Positions 9,039 to 20,746 of a stretch of 64,000 nucleotides of DNA are shown piece by piece. A model generated the notes under the pieces. It made no database searches. It saw only the letters and a list, made by a program, of their open reading frames with translations, and was not told where the DNA came from. The DNA is from CAYRVX01 sp964427875. GTDB lineage: Bacteria > Planctomycetota > Phycisphaerae > SM23-33. The stretch is from assembly GCA_964427875.1 (NCBI GenBank), contig CAYRVX010000018.1, positions 1 to 64,000 of the forward strand. Direction: 5' to 3'. The stretch's first letter is position 1, and each line of letters begins with the position of its first letter. Both the position numbers and the translations under genes were made by a program.

Positions 9039-9287
9039 ATGAGCATGGCCGCCTCCAAGTTCACCGTATCCATGGACTCCGAGCTGCTCGCCAAGCTCGA
9101 CCGCCTGGTCAAGAGCCGCAAGCTCAGGAGCCGAAGCCAGGCCGTCCGGATCGCCGTCCGGGAGAGCCTCCAGCGCGTGGAGCGCACGCGCCTGGCACGC
9201 GAGTGCCGAAAGCTGGACCCGGACGCCGAGCGGTCGCTGGCCGAGGAGGGACTTTCTGAGGAGCTCACGGGATGGCCCGAATACTGA
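9039..9287 (+). CDS. Ribbon-helix-helix antitoxin of a MazEF-type pair
   Basis: This 82-aa protein has the RHH pattern KFTVSMDSELLAKLDRLV followed by RSRSQAVRIAVRESL, a DNA-binding dimer fold. The charged C-terminal tail is the usual toxin-wrapping segment. Its last 16 nt overlap the toxin start, the normal antitoxin-first arrangement. A second ATG at 9045 is equally possible. It is expected to repress its own promoter together with the toxin. Confidence 0.85.
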   Translation: MSMAASKFTVSMDSELLAKLDRLVKSRKLRSRSQAVRIAVRESLQRVERTRLARECRKLDPDAERSLAEEGLSEELTGWPEY

Positions 9288-9610
9288 GGGGCGACATCCG
9301 CTGGCCCAACCTGAGCCCGGCCCTCGGCCGCGAGCAGGCCGGACATCGCCCCGTCCTGATCCTCAGCCACGAGGTCTTCAACAGACACTCCGGGACGGTC
9401 ATCGCCGTGGCGCTGACAAGCCAGCCGCAGGGCGCCGGCTTCCCCCTTACACTGGAGCTCGAGAGCCCCAGGCTGCCGAAGAGGTCGTGGGTGAAGATCA
9501 GCCAGATTCGCACGCTCTCGACACGGCGACTGGGAAAGCGCATCGCCGGAGCTTCGCCGGAAGAGGTCGAGACGGTCATTGATGGGCTTCTGGAGATCAT
9601 CGGTCCATAG
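9272..9610 (+). CDS. mazF: MazF/PemK-family endoribonuclease toxin
   Basis: The 112-aa product matches MazF/PemK: RGDIRW at the N-terminus, GHRPVLILSHEVFN with the conserved Arg-Pro-Val core, a TSQ segment at the catalytic Ser/Thr position, and VKISQIRTLSTRRLGK. MazF enzymes cleave mRNA at short sequence motifs. The length is normal for the family and all expected segments are present, so the toxin looks intact. Translation is probably coupled to the antitoxin by the overlap. Confidence 0.88.
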   Translation: MARILRGDIRWPNLSPALGREQAGHRPVLILSHEVFNRHSGTVIAVALTSQPQGAGFPLTLELESPRLPKRSWVKISQIRTLSTRRLGKRIAGASPEEVETVIDGLLEIIGP

Positions 9611-9662
9611 GGCACGCACGGAGCAGGAGGCCGATGTCTCCGCCCGTTCGCCGTCTGAGAAA

Positions 9663-10580
9663 GTGCTCCGGGGCCGCGGGATGTCGGCCGTCCTTGGAGG
9701 CCTCCTTGTCACGCTGATTCCGGCTGCGGCCAGGGGCTCGTCGGCGCGGCAAGGACCGTCCTCGAGGCCTGCCCGCTTCGGCGAGGCGGGCAGAGAGAAG
9801 GACGGCTTCCTCGTGCACACGGTCGAATCGGACTACCAGCGCGGCAGGACGAAGGTCCGCGTCCTCCTGCCCGACCGGCTGGAGGAGGGCAGGCGGTATC
9901 GCGTCGTGCACGTCCTGCCCGTGGAGGCCGGCGACGGCCGGCGATACGGCGACGGCCTGGCCGAGATCAGGAAGCTCGACCTGCACAACAAGCACAAGCT
10001 CCTCTGCGTGGCTGCGACGTTCTCGCACGTCCCGTGGTACGCCGACCATCCGACCGACCGCGCCGTCCGCCAGGAGAGCTACCTGCTGAAGGTCGTCCTG
10101 CCGTTCGTCGAGCGGACGTACCCGGCGCTGGCCAGGTGCGAGGGGCGGCTGCTGCTGGGCTTCAGCAAGTCCGGCTGGGGCGCGTGGAGCCTGCTGCTGC
10201 GGAACCCCAAGGTCTTCGGCAAGGCGGCCGCGTGGGACGCCCCGCTGACCCAGGCCCGCCCCGACCGCTGGGGCATGAGGGAGGTCTTCGCCACGCAGGA
10301 GAACTTCATGAAGCATCACGTGCCGAGCCTGCTGGCCCGCGCCGCGGGGAAGCTCGGCAAGGAGCCGCGCCTGGCCCTGCTGGGCTACGGCAACTTCAGG
10401 AAGCACCATCAGGCGGTTCACGAGCAGATGCTCGCGCTGAAGGTTCCCCACGCCTACGCCGACGGCCCGCGGCGCCGACACCACTGGGCCGGCGGCTGGG
10501 TCGAAGAGGCCGTCGATCTCCTGGCAAAGCCCGCCCGCGATTCCGCGCGACCGCAGGCATCACCAACCCGCCAGCGCTGA
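9663..10580 (+). CDS. Exported alpha/beta-hydrolase (esterase-like)
   Basis: The 305-aa protein has a short signal peptide and an esterase fold: LLGFSKSGWGAW supplies the GxSxxG nucleophile elbow, AAWDAPL a candidate Asp, and RHHWAGGW a candidate His. A carbohydrate- or xylan-esterase-like role outside the cytoplasm is plausible. The start is uncertain: GTG 9663 gives a normal positively charged n-region (LRGRG), whereas ATG 9681 would leave none; neither has a good ribosome site. Codons around 9769-9793 carry an inserted hairpin (CTGCCCGC/GCGGGCAG) read in frame. Confidence 0.7.
   Translation: MLRGRGMSAVLGGLLVTLIPAAARGSSARQGPSSRPARFGEAGREKDGFLVHTVESDYQRGRTKVRVLLPDRLEEGRRYRVVHVLPVEAGDGRRYGDGLAEIRKLDLHNKHKLLCVAATFSHVPWYADHPTDRAVRQESYLLKVVLPFVERTYPALARCEGRLLLGFSKSGWGAWSLLLRNPKVFGKAAAWDAPLTQARPDRWGMREVFATQENFMKHHVPSLLARAAGKLGKEPRLALLGYGNFRKHHQAVHEQMLALKVPHAYADGPRRRHHWAGGWVEEAVDLLAKPARDSARPQASPTRQR
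9769..9793. repeat. Hairpin repeat inside an ORF
   Basis: CTGCCCGC and GCGGGCAG flank a 9-nt loop. The element resembles the CCTGCC hairpins at 388 and 1975 and lies in frame in the linker just after the signal peptide of the esterase. Confidence 0.45.
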
Positions 10581-10618
10581 GCGCCCTCAACGTCCGCTCC
10601 ACCGAGGCGCGGTGCCCT

Positions 10619-10981
10619 TCACTCCTCTCCTTCCGCAGGCGAAGGAGGCATAAGCGGCTCCAACAGGGCGACCAGCTCGGGGATGTGCACGGTGGCGACG
10701 CGCCAGAGGATCTCGTCTTCTATCTCGCCGTACTCGTGGGCGAGCTTGTGCCGCTGGGCCACAATCCTGCGCCAGGGCACCTCCGGATGTGCTTCCTGAA
10801 AGGCTCGTGAGACCTTCCTTGCGGCCTCGCCGATGATCTCGACCTCGCGCTCTATCGCGCGACGCGTCCGCCGGTCGCCTGCGTAGGCCTCAAATGTCAT
10901 CCCCGAGACCATCTGCGCGACGGCCCGGGCCGAGTCCATCATGTCCAGCAGCAGGGCCGGATCTTGTCCGTTACGCGGCAT
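10619..10981 (-). CDS. hepT: HepT-like HEPN toxin
   Basis: The 120-aa all-helical protein (DUF86/HepT family) ends its core with RHKLAHEYG, an exact R-x4-H-x-Y HEPN ribonuclease motif. HepT enzymes are toxins of type VII systems that are silenced by AMPylation by the partner MntA. The start chosen is the ATG at 10979-10981, which overlaps the last 11 nt of the nucleotidyltransferase gene. The motif is intact, so the toxin should be active if unmodified. Confidence 0.85.
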   Translation of the reverse strand: MPRNGQDPALLLDMMDSARAVAQMVSGMTFEAYAGDRRTRRAIEREVEIIGEAARKVSRAFQEAHPEVPWRRIVAQRHKLAHEYGEIEDEILWRVATVHIPELVALLEPLMPPSPAEGEE

Positions 10982-11285
10982 AGACCACCTGCCGTGTCCT
11001 GAGGATCTCACGGCGACGGATGGGATTCCGCAGCCCGCCCTTCATGACCAGGTCGACCTTGCGCCCGAAGATCGCCGCCAGCTCGTCCTCCATGTCGACG
11101 ACCTCGTACAGGCCCCAGCCGTGGCCCCGCTCGAACTCGACCAGCACATCCACGTCGCTGTCCTGGCGGAAGTCCCGGCGGAGGACCGATCCGAACAGGG
11201 ACAGCTCCCTGATCTTCCACTTCCGGCAGAACTGCTCCAGGGCCGTTCTCGGGATGTCGATGTTCGGTTCGCCCATGGAGCTCAT
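10971..11285 (-). CDS. mntA: MntA-like nucleotidyltransferase antitoxin
   Basis: The 104-aa protein carries GSVLRRDFRQDSDVDVLVEF, the minimal nucleotidyltransferase signature (GS, then SDxDxxV with two catalytic Asp residues). Such proteins AMPylate the Tyr of the HEPN partner and neutralise it. It is the upstream gene of a two-gene unit with hepT. ATG 11283-11285 is chosen because AGGA lies seven bases upstream; an internal ATG nine bases later is possible. Confidence 0.85.
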   Translation of the reverse strand: MSSMGEPNIDIPRTALEQFCRKWKIRELSLFGSVLRRDFRQDSDVDVLVEFERGHGWGLYEVVDMEDELAAIFGRKVDLVMKGGLRNPIRRREILRTRQVVYAA

Positions 11286-11347
11286 CGTACAATCCTGCGG
11301 ACCGGAACTGAAGGGGCAAGTATGCCAGCTTCCGCACCCGCCTGCCT

Positions 11348-12115
11348 TCAGGGCGACCGTGTCGAAGAGTCGGTGGCCCACGCCACACGCCTACATGCCC
11401 GGTAGTCGGTCTGACCGAGCTGGGGGTCCTGAAGGCCATGGAAGGGGACAACCAGCCCTCGGCAGTCACCCGCTGGGCCCAAGTATAGCGCAATGCCCAC
11501 CAGCGCCTGGCACAACGCCCTGGCAAGCTTTTCGAGGACGGCGACCACTTTCTCCGCTCCCCGAATGCGGTAGAGGCCGTTCGGTTGGATGTCGGCATTG
11601 TTGGGCGCCCGGAGATCGAGGGTCGCCGTCAGCCACTTCTTCTCGACCCAGTACCCCTCCCTCTGCGGAGTTCCAACAATGTTGAGGTGGAAGTACCTTC
11701 CCTCTGGATGGGCGAAATCAGCAAGCAGTTGCAGGAGTCTCCGGGCCTCGGCGTCTTGAAGCTCAGACGCAAGTTTGGCGTTCGGCAAGTTCTCGCCGTA
11801 GTCCTCCGACTCCAAGACGGCGATGATCTCGTCCCGCATCACCACCAGCTTGTGCCCCCACCTTCCGCTGAGCTGCGCATGGGCAGGCCAAGCGCCCGTT
11901 GAGAGCTTCGTGTGCAGACATAGCACGATCTTCATGAGGCGCTCAAACCCAAGCGATAGTAGCACAAGCGGAACGTGATAGGGAGCAGTGCTATGCATGC
12001 ATTTCTGCAAGTGCCCCAGCCCGCATCGCAATAGCATCACCGCAGTTCCCGTCTCGTAGACGAGCGCGAACTGCTTCGGCATCTGCGGGGGATTTGATCG
12101 TGTAGTTCTGGTCAT
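11348..12115 (-). CDS. Unidentified 255-aa protein, possibly HEPN-like
   Basis: The start ATG (12113-12115) is preceded by AAGGAA. The N-terminal 120 residues are helical, and FERLMKIVLCLH followed by GHKLVVMRDEI resembles the helix pair of AbiV/HEPN-type proteins, but no clear R-x4-H motif is present. The C-terminal part contains a mixed segment (GRYFHLNIVG, YWVEKKW). It lies next to the HepT/MntA pair and its base composition is lower in GC than the neighbouring housekeeping genes, so it was probably acquired with that module. A defence role would be speculation. Confidence 0.6.
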   Translation of the reverse strand: MTRTTRSNPPQMPKQFALVYETGTAVMLLRCGLGHLQKCMHSTAPYHVPLVLLSLGFERLMKIVLCLHTKLSTGAWPAHAQLSGRWGHKLVVMRDEIIAVLESEDYGENLPNAKLASELQDAEARRLLQLLADFAHPEGRYFHLNIVGTPQREGYWVEKKWLTATLDLRAPNNADIQPNGLYRIRGAEKVVAVLEKLARALCQALVGIALYLGPAGDCRGLVVPFHGLQDPQLGQTDYRACRRVAWATDSSTRSP

Positions 12116-12477
12116 TTTAAGTTTCCTTAGTCTCGGCAAACTGTTCCCCAGGCCGGCGACGTTCGACTCCCGGCCTCCGGGACGCCTTGCGCCGAGACGT
12201 GCAAGGGCACCCTCAGCCATACCACCATGGCGGGGAGCGTCAAGCACCGTGAGCGCCCCCGAGCCGTCCTTCCTTCCCACCCAAGGACCGCCGACTCTGC
12301 GGAAGGCCCCGCTACCAGAAGCTGGAGGGCGGTTGGGAAATGGATGCAATGGTACGGAACATGGTGCTCAGGAAGGGCCGCCGTCGGGGCGAATCCCTCC
12401 CAAGGCACGTCATCCAACGGCGTCAATGTGCCGTCCCATTCTCTGCCTGACGGTGCGAGATGTCGATGCCGCCCTGT
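12116..12477. other. Gene-free stretch upstream of the orphan gene
   Basis: These 362 bases hold no convincing gene. A GTTCGACTCC segment at about 12160 resembles a tRNA T-loop, but no acceptor, D or anticodon arms can be built around it. No terminator for carA was found here. Confidence 0.4.
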
Positions 12478-13677
12478 TCAGCCGCGATGGCCCGCCTTGG
12501 CGAGCTTTTCCTGGGCGGCGTGCATCTGCTCGGCCGTCGGGGCGGCGCCGGTGGCCATCATGTCGCGGAAGCAGTCGAACAGGTAGGTGGCGTCGTGCGG
12601 TCCGGGCGAGGCCTCGGGATGATACTGCACGCTGAAGAGGGCCTTGTCGGTGTGCGTGAAGCCCTCGACCGTGCCGTCGTTGAGGTTGACGTGCGTGATG
12701 GCGGCGCCGGTTTTCTCGAGCGATTCCGCCTCGGCCGCGAAGCCGTGGTTCTGGGAGGTGATCTCGACCTTGCCGGTGGCCTCGTTCCGCACGGGCTGGT
12801 TCACACCGCGATGGCCGAACTTCAGCTTGTACGTCCGCCCGCCCAGCGCCCGGCAGAGGAGTTGATGGCCCAGGCAGATGCCGAAGATCGGGCGCCTCCC
12901 GACGAGGTCGCCGAGCGTCTCGATGGTGTACGTGACCGCCTCGGGGTCGCCCGGGCCGTTCGAGACGAACACGCCGTCGGGGTCGCGGGCGAGGATGTCC
13001 TCGGCGGAGGCCGTCGCGGGCACGACGGTGACCCGGCAGCCGCACTCGACGAGGTTGCGGAGGATGTTCATCTTCGCGCCGCAGTCGACGGCCACCACGC
13101 GGAAGATCCTCTCCCCGTGGTCGCGATGGGCCTGGGCGAAGTCGCTGTCGTAGCCGTGGGGCCAGTCGTACGGCTCGGCGGGCGTGACGTGCCGGACGAA
13201 GTCGGCCCCCTTCATCGCCGGCAGGGCCTTTGCCCGGCGGACGAGCTCGGCGCCGTCGAGCATCTCCGTGCTCATCACGCCGTTCATCGCCCCGGCCTGG
13301 CGGATGTGGCGGGTCAGGGCGCGCGTGTCCACGTCGGCGAGGCCGCAGATGTTCGCCTCGGCGAGATAGTCCGCCAGGGGCCGGTTCGCGCGGAAGCTGC
13401 TCGCGACGGGAGACAGCTCCTTGATCACGAAGCCCCGGACCTGCACCTTCCGGTCGTATGACTCGATGTCCTCTGCGTTGACGCCGTAGTTGCCGATCAG
13501 CGGGTAGGTCATCGTAACGATCTGCCCGGCGTAGGATGGGTCGGTCAGCACCTCCTGGTAGCCGGTCATGGCCGTGTTGAACACGACCTCGCCCCCGGCC
13601 GTGCCGTCGGCGCCGAAGCACGTGCCGGTCAGCACGAGGCCGTCCTCCAATGCCAGCTTGCAGGTCTTGACTCCCAT
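12478..13677 (-). CDS. carA: Carbamoyl-phosphate synthase small subunit
   Basis: The 399-aa product is a complete CarA, the glutaminase subunit that feeds ammonia to CarB for arginine and pyrimidine synthesis. The N-terminal CPSase domain carries AMTGYQEVLTDPSYAGQIV. The C-terminal class I amidotransferase domain has VSNGPGDP, the Cys nucleophile in FGICLGHQLL (about residue 266), and QYHPEASPGP with the catalytic His and Glu. Start at the ATG at 13675-13677, preceded by AAGGAA. carB is not in the window. A hairpin (13707-13728) separates it from the upstream SEC-C gene. Confidence 0.95.
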   Translation of the reverse strand: MGVKTCKLALEDGLVLTGTCFGADGTAGGEVVFNTAMTGYQEVLTDPSYAGQIVTMTYPLIGNYGVNAEDIESYDRKVQVRGFVIKELSPVASSFRANRPLADYLAEANICGLADVDTRALTRHIRQAGAMNGVMSTEMLDGAELVRRAKALPAMKGADFVRHVTPAEPYDWPHGYDSDFAQAHRDHGERIFRVVAVDCGAKMNILRNLVECGCRVTVVPATASAEDILARDPDGVFVSNGPGDPEAVTYTIETLGDLVGRRPIFGICLGHQLLCRALGGRTYKLKFGHRGVNQPVRNEATGKVEITSQNHGFAAEAESLEKTGAAITHVNLNDGTVEGFTHTDKALFSVQYHPEASPGPHDATYLFDCFRDMMATGAAPTAEQMHAAQEKLAKAGHRG

Positions 13678-13702
13678 CACGGTTCCTTCCCGTCGTCCAG
13701 GC

Positions 13703-13733
13703 AAAGCCCACGGGCGGCGTCCCGTGGGTTCTC
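13703..13733. repeat. CCCACGGG hairpin, copy 1
   Basis: CCCACGGG (13707-13714) and CCCGTGGG (13721-13728) form an 8-bp stem with a 6-nt loop, preceded by CAAAG and followed by TTCTCC. A homologous element is at 19073-19104. On the minus strand it may attenuate read-through from the SEC-C gene into carA. Confidence 0.5.
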
Positions 13734-13754
13734 CACCACACGCCAATCGCCCCT

Positions 13755-13985
13755 CTACTTCCCCTTCCCGCAGCACCTCTTGTACTTCCTGCCCGACCCG
13801 CACGGGCAGGGGTCGTTTCGCCCGGGCCCTTCTCCCGCGCGGAGGGGCTCGACCTTGTCGGTCTTCTTGATGAGCTCCTCTTCGGCATCGAGGTCCTCCT
13901 TGCGGCGTGTCCTCTTGCCCCGCTCATCGAGCAGGCGCTGGTCCTGGCGTCTGGTGAAACGGTCTTCGATCGGGTCGCGAGCCAT
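13755..13985 (-). CDS. Small SEC-C motif protein
   Basis: This 76-aa protein has a charged helical front and the C-terminal zinc-binding SEC-C motif GRNDPCPCGSGRKYKRCCG, nearly identical to the tail of SecA encoded just upstream (15 nt apart). SEC-C motifs bind zinc and in SecA contact SecB or ribosomes. Standalone versions are common but of unknown role. The adjacency and near-identical motif suggest it arose by duplication of the secA 3' end. Confidence 0.8.
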   Translation of the reverse strand: MARDPIEDRFTRRQDQRLLDERGKRTRRKEDLDAEEELIKKTDKVEPLRAGEGPGRNDPCPCGSGRKYKRCCGKGK

Positions 13986-14000
13986 GGGTCGGTCCTTTCG

Positions 14001-17708
<3,708 letters not shown>

Positions 17709-17777
17709 ACCGTTCCCCTGCCTGGCCATCGTCCGCCGGGATCGTCCCCGGCCTTGCCATCGGCCGGGAATCATGTA

Positions 17778-17807
17778 AGTATCGCACGCCCGTAAGGCAT
17801 CAGTCAA
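17778..17807 (-). promoter_or_regulatory. Promoter of secA
   Basis: On the minus strand TTGACT (17802-17807), an 18-nt spacer and GATACT (17778-17783) give a good sigma-70 promoter. The transcript would start near 17771 and the leader to the ATG is about 63 nt. Confidence 0.6.
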
Positions 17808-17867
17808 GACGAGCTGGCACGGCGCCGGACGCGCGAACCGCCCAGGGCGTCAACACAGGAGCGAATC

Positions 17868-19058
17868 ATGCCGGACAGCAGGCCACCGGGACTGGGATTG
17901 ATCGGCTGTGGCGGCTTCGGGGAGTTCTGCCTCGACGCCTTTCGGAGCATGGAGCAGGTGCGGATCGCCGCCGTCGCCGACGTGCACAAGGCCGCGGCCG
18001 ACCGGCTTGCGGCCAAGTTCCACGTGCCCGCACACGGCGAGGCGGCGGACCTGATCCGGCGCGACGACGTCGAGATCGTCCACGTCGCCACGCCGCCCGG
18101 CTCCCATCACGAGCTGGTCATGGCGGCCGTGGCGGCCGGCAAGCACGTGCTGTGCGAGAAGCCGCTGGCCACGCGACTCACCGACGCCGACGAGATGCTG
18201 GCCGCCGCCGACGCGGCGGGCGTGATCGCGCCGGTCAACTTCGTCCTCCGCCACAACGCCGTCACGGACGCCGTCAAGGCCGTCATCGACTCCGCCGCGC
18301 TCGGCGCGGTGCTCGCCGCCCGGCTGACCAACTGCGCCGGCGACGGCAAGCTCGCAGCCGACCACTGGTTCTGGGACAAGAGCGTCTCCGGCGGGATCTT
18401 CATCGAGCACGGCGTGCACTTCTTCGACCTGTACGCCCACTGGCTCGGCGCCGGCGAGATCCTCAGCGCCCACGCCGAGACCCGCAAGGACGCCGCGCAG
18501 ATAGCCCAACTGGGCGCCGGGCAGGGCATGGCGCTCGGAGCGCAGGCCCCTCGACTGAGCTCCGGGCAGGAAGACCGAGTCCTGTGCACGATCCGCTACG
18601 AAAGCGGCGCCGTGGCCAGCCACTACCACGGCTTCGACCAGGTCCTCCTCATGGACCGGGCCGACCACCGCCTCGTCTGCGAGCTCGGCGATATCCGCGT
18701 AAACGGATGGATCCCGCTGTCGATCCACATCGACGCCCTGGTGAACGACCAGACGCAGGAGCGACTGGCGGCCTGCTGCCCCGGCGCCGAGGTCGAGGTG
18801 CTCGCCGCCTGCGACGGCGCCGACCGGACCCCCATGGGCCGCGGCGTTAGGCGCAGCGTCGCGCGCCGCATCCGCATGACCTTCACGCCTCAGCCGGACA
18901 AGCAGTCCGTCTACGCCGACAGCGTCCGCGCCGTGCTGGCCGACCAGATCGCCTACATCCGCGACCGATCCCACCAGCGCCGCATCACCGAAGCCAACGG
19001 CCGAGCCGCGCTTGCCCTCGCCGAGAAAGCAGCAAAACTCGCGGGTGTCGGACATTGA
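17868..19058 (+). CDS. Gfo/Idh/MocA-family oxidoreductase
   Basis: The 396-aa protein has the NAD(P)-binding GLIGCGGFGE at its N-terminus, VHVATPPGSHHELVMAA, and the catalytic-Lys motif CEKPLA (about residue 99). The C-terminal domain has the GGIFIEHGVHFFDL pattern of the substrate-binding sheet. These enzymes oxidise or isomerise sugars and inositols. The ATG at 17868 follows AGGAGCG. The next gene is a sulfatase-fold hydrolase, a pairing common in planctomycete polysaccharide use, but that gene has its own promoter. A CCCTCGACTGAGCTC segment at 18548-18562 may be half of an inserted hairpin. Confidence 0.85.
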   Translation: MPDSRPPGLGLIGCGGFGEFCLDAFRSMEQVRIAAVADVHKAAADRLAAKFHVPAHGEAADLIRRDDVEIVHVATPPGSHHELVMAAVAAGKHVLCEKPLATRLTDADEMLAAADAAGVIAPVNFVLRHNAVTDAVKAVIDSAALGAVLAARLTNCAGDGKLAADHWFWDKSVSGGIFIEHGVHFFDLYAHWLGAGEILSAHAETRKDAAQIAQLGAGQGMALGAQAPRLSSGQEDRVLCTIRYESGAVASHYHGFDQVLLMDRADHRLVCELGDIRVNGWIPLSIHIDALVNDQTQERLAACCPGAEVEVLAACDGADRTPMGRGVRRSVARRIRMTFTPQPDKQSVYADSVRAVLADQIAYIRDRSHQRRITEANGRAALALAEKAAKLAGVGH

Positions 19059-19072
19059 TCGCGACGGACCCC

Positions 19073-19104
19073 CAAACCCACCGGCAGCGCCCGGTGGGTC
19101 CTCC
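19073..19104. repeat. CCCACCGG hairpin, copy 2
   Basis: CCCACCGG (19077-19084) and CCGGTGGG (19091-19098) form an 8-bp stem with a 6-nt loop. The flanks, CAAA before and TCCTCC after, match those of the hairpin at 13703, so the two are members of one dispersed family. Confidence 0.5.
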
Positions 19105-19127
19105 TCCGATACACCCCACACCCTCCC

Positions 19128-19155
19128 TTGACCTGTCCGCCCGCGTCGCTATCCT
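19128..19155 (+). promoter_or_regulatory. Promoter of the sulfatase-fold gene
   Basis: TTGACC (19128-19133), a 16-nt spacer and TATCCT (19150-19155). The predicted start near 19162 leaves a 30-nt leader with AAAGGAA before the GTG. Confidence 0.55.
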
Positions 19156-19193
19156 GGTCCCCATTCGACCCAACAACCGAAAGGAACCGCGCC

Positions 19194-20594
19194 GTGAACA
19201 TCATCCTGCTGATCTCCGACACGTTTCGGTACGACAACTTCTTCGACCGCGCCGCGGCCGCCCCGCTCGCCATGCCCGTCCGAACGCCCCACCTCGACGC
19301 CTTCTGCGAGCGGGCCGTGAGCTTCTCGCGGATGTACACGTCGAGCTTCCCGACAATCCCCCACCGGACCGACCTGACGACCGGGCGGTACGGCTGGCCG
19401 TGGTATCCCTGGCAGAGCCGCCTCCAGAGCAGCCAAAACCACCTGCCGCAGGTCCTGCACCCGGCGGGCTACGTCTCGCAGCTCATTTGCGACTGCCCGC
19501 ACCTGTACCGCGCCGACTTCGACGACGGCTTCAACGCCGCCATCGCCACCCGCGGCCAGGAGGCCGACTCCTACTTGCTCCGCATGAATCACCCCATCGA
19601 TAGCGTCATGCCGCCGGAGAAGACCCGCACCGGCCACCACTTCCAGGGCCGCAACCTGCCCGACCTGGCCACGTGGATGAACCCCGACTGGGGCCGCGAG
19701 GAGCACTGCTTCCCGCCGCGGACCGCCGCGCTCGCCACCCGCTGGCTCGAGGAGAACTACAGGCACAATCCGCTGTTCCTGTGGGTCGACTGGTTCGACC
19801 CGCACGAGCCGTGGAACCCGCCGGAGTACATGGTCCGCCGCTACGACGGCGACTACGACGGCTGCGCGATGATCCACCCGAACTACGGCCGCAGCGGCGA
19901 CTACACCGACGCCGAGCTGAAGAACCTCCGCGCCCATTACTGCGCCGAGGCCGAGCTGGTGGATCGCTGGGTCGGGCGCGTCCTCGAGAAGATCGACGAC
20001 CTCCAGCTCTGGGACAACTCCATCGTGGTCTTCACCTCGGACCACGGCTTCAGCATCGGCGAGCACAGCCGCACCGGCAAGAGCAACATCAACGACCGCG
20101 ACGACCGCTGCTGGCCGATCTATCCCGAGGTGGCCCAGGTGCCGTTCCTGGTAGCCGCTCCGGGCCTGGAGGGCGGCCGGGAGATCGACGAGATCGCCTG
20201 CACCCCCGACATCCTGCCGACGCTGCTGGACCTCGCCGAACTCACCGTCGAAGCGCCCGAGCCGATCCACGGCCAGAGCCTCGCCCCGCTGATGCGGGGC
20301 GACTCGGCCGAGCCGCCGCACGACTTCGCCGTCACGGCCAGCTACCTGCGCGTCGAGCCCGGCGAGAGGGTCACCACCAAGCGCGTCACGCCCGTCGTCT
20401 ACACGAAGCAGTGGGCCTACGCCCCCATCGGCGCCGAGGCCGCCCCGGAGCTTTACGACCTCACGAGCGACCCCTACGCCGAGACCGACGTCGCCGCCGA
20501 CCACGCCGACGTCTGCAAGGACCTCCGCGCCAGGCTGATCGGCTTCCTGGGCGACCTGGACGCCCCGCCCGAGGCGGCCTCGGTCTTCGAATGA
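19194..20594 (+). CDS. Sulfatase-fold hydrolase with Thr at the nucleophile position
   Basis: The 466-aa cytoplasmic protein (no signal peptide) has the alkaline-phosphatase-superfamily fold: metal-binding ISDTFRYD at the start, FTSDHGFSIGEH late, and GRVLEKIDDLQLWDNSIVVF between. The segment that normally reads C/S-x-P-x-R in formylglycine sulfatases is FPTIPHRTDLTTG, with Thr where the modified Cys or Ser should be. Thr is the nucleophile in NPP-type phosphodiesterases, so the real substrate may be a phosphodiester or phosphonate. GTG 19194 is chosen because AAAGGAA precedes it and the fold begins immediately. Confidence 0.82.
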   Translation: MNIILLISDTFRYDNFFDRAAAAPLAMPVRTPHLDAFCERAVSFSRMYTSSFPTIPHRTDLTTGRYGWPWYPWQSRLQSSQNHLPQVLHPAGYVSQLICDCPHLYRADFDDGFNAAIATRGQEADSYLLRMNHPIDSVMPPEKTRTGHHFQGRNLPDLATWMNPDWGREEHCFPPRTAALATRWLEENYRHNPLFLWVDWFDPHEPWNPPEYMVRRYDGDYDGCAMIHPNYGRSGDYTDAELKNLRAHYCAEAELVDRWVGRVLEKIDDLQLWDNSIVVFTSDHGFSIGEHSRTGKSNINDRDDRCWPIYPEVAQVPFLVAAPGLEGGREIDEIACTPDILPTLLDLAELTVEAPEPIHGQSLAPLMRGDSAEPPHDFAVTASYLRVEPGERVTTKRVTPVVYTKQWAYAPIGAEAAPELYDLTSDPYAETDVAADHADVCKDLRARLIGFLGDLDAPPEAASVFE

Positions 20595-20624
20595 CGCAGC
20601 GCCGACCGACGCAATCCGTCCACA

Positions 20625-20698
20625 AATTCCACGAATCTCACGAATTGAAGGAGCCGCCCCGGCACCGGCTTGCCGTTTGGCGGGCCCCCCGGCCCGCC
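20625..20698. repeat. Dispersed-repeat-like segment and GC hairpin
   Basis: AAATTCCACGAATCTCACGAATT resembles a common intergenic repeat of environmental bacteria. It is followed by a perfect hairpin GGCGGGCC (20679-20686)/GGCCCGCC (20691-20698). No T-tract follows, so a terminator role is unlikely. Confidence 0.4.
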
Positions 20699-20746
20699 CT
20701 GTTCTCCCCCGCGCAAACGGTTTGCCCTTCGTGTCGTCCGACGCCT

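Noticed and set aside
12150..12190. T-loop-like GTTCGACTCC, possible tRNA
   Set aside because: No acceptor, D or anticodon stems could be formed on either strand.
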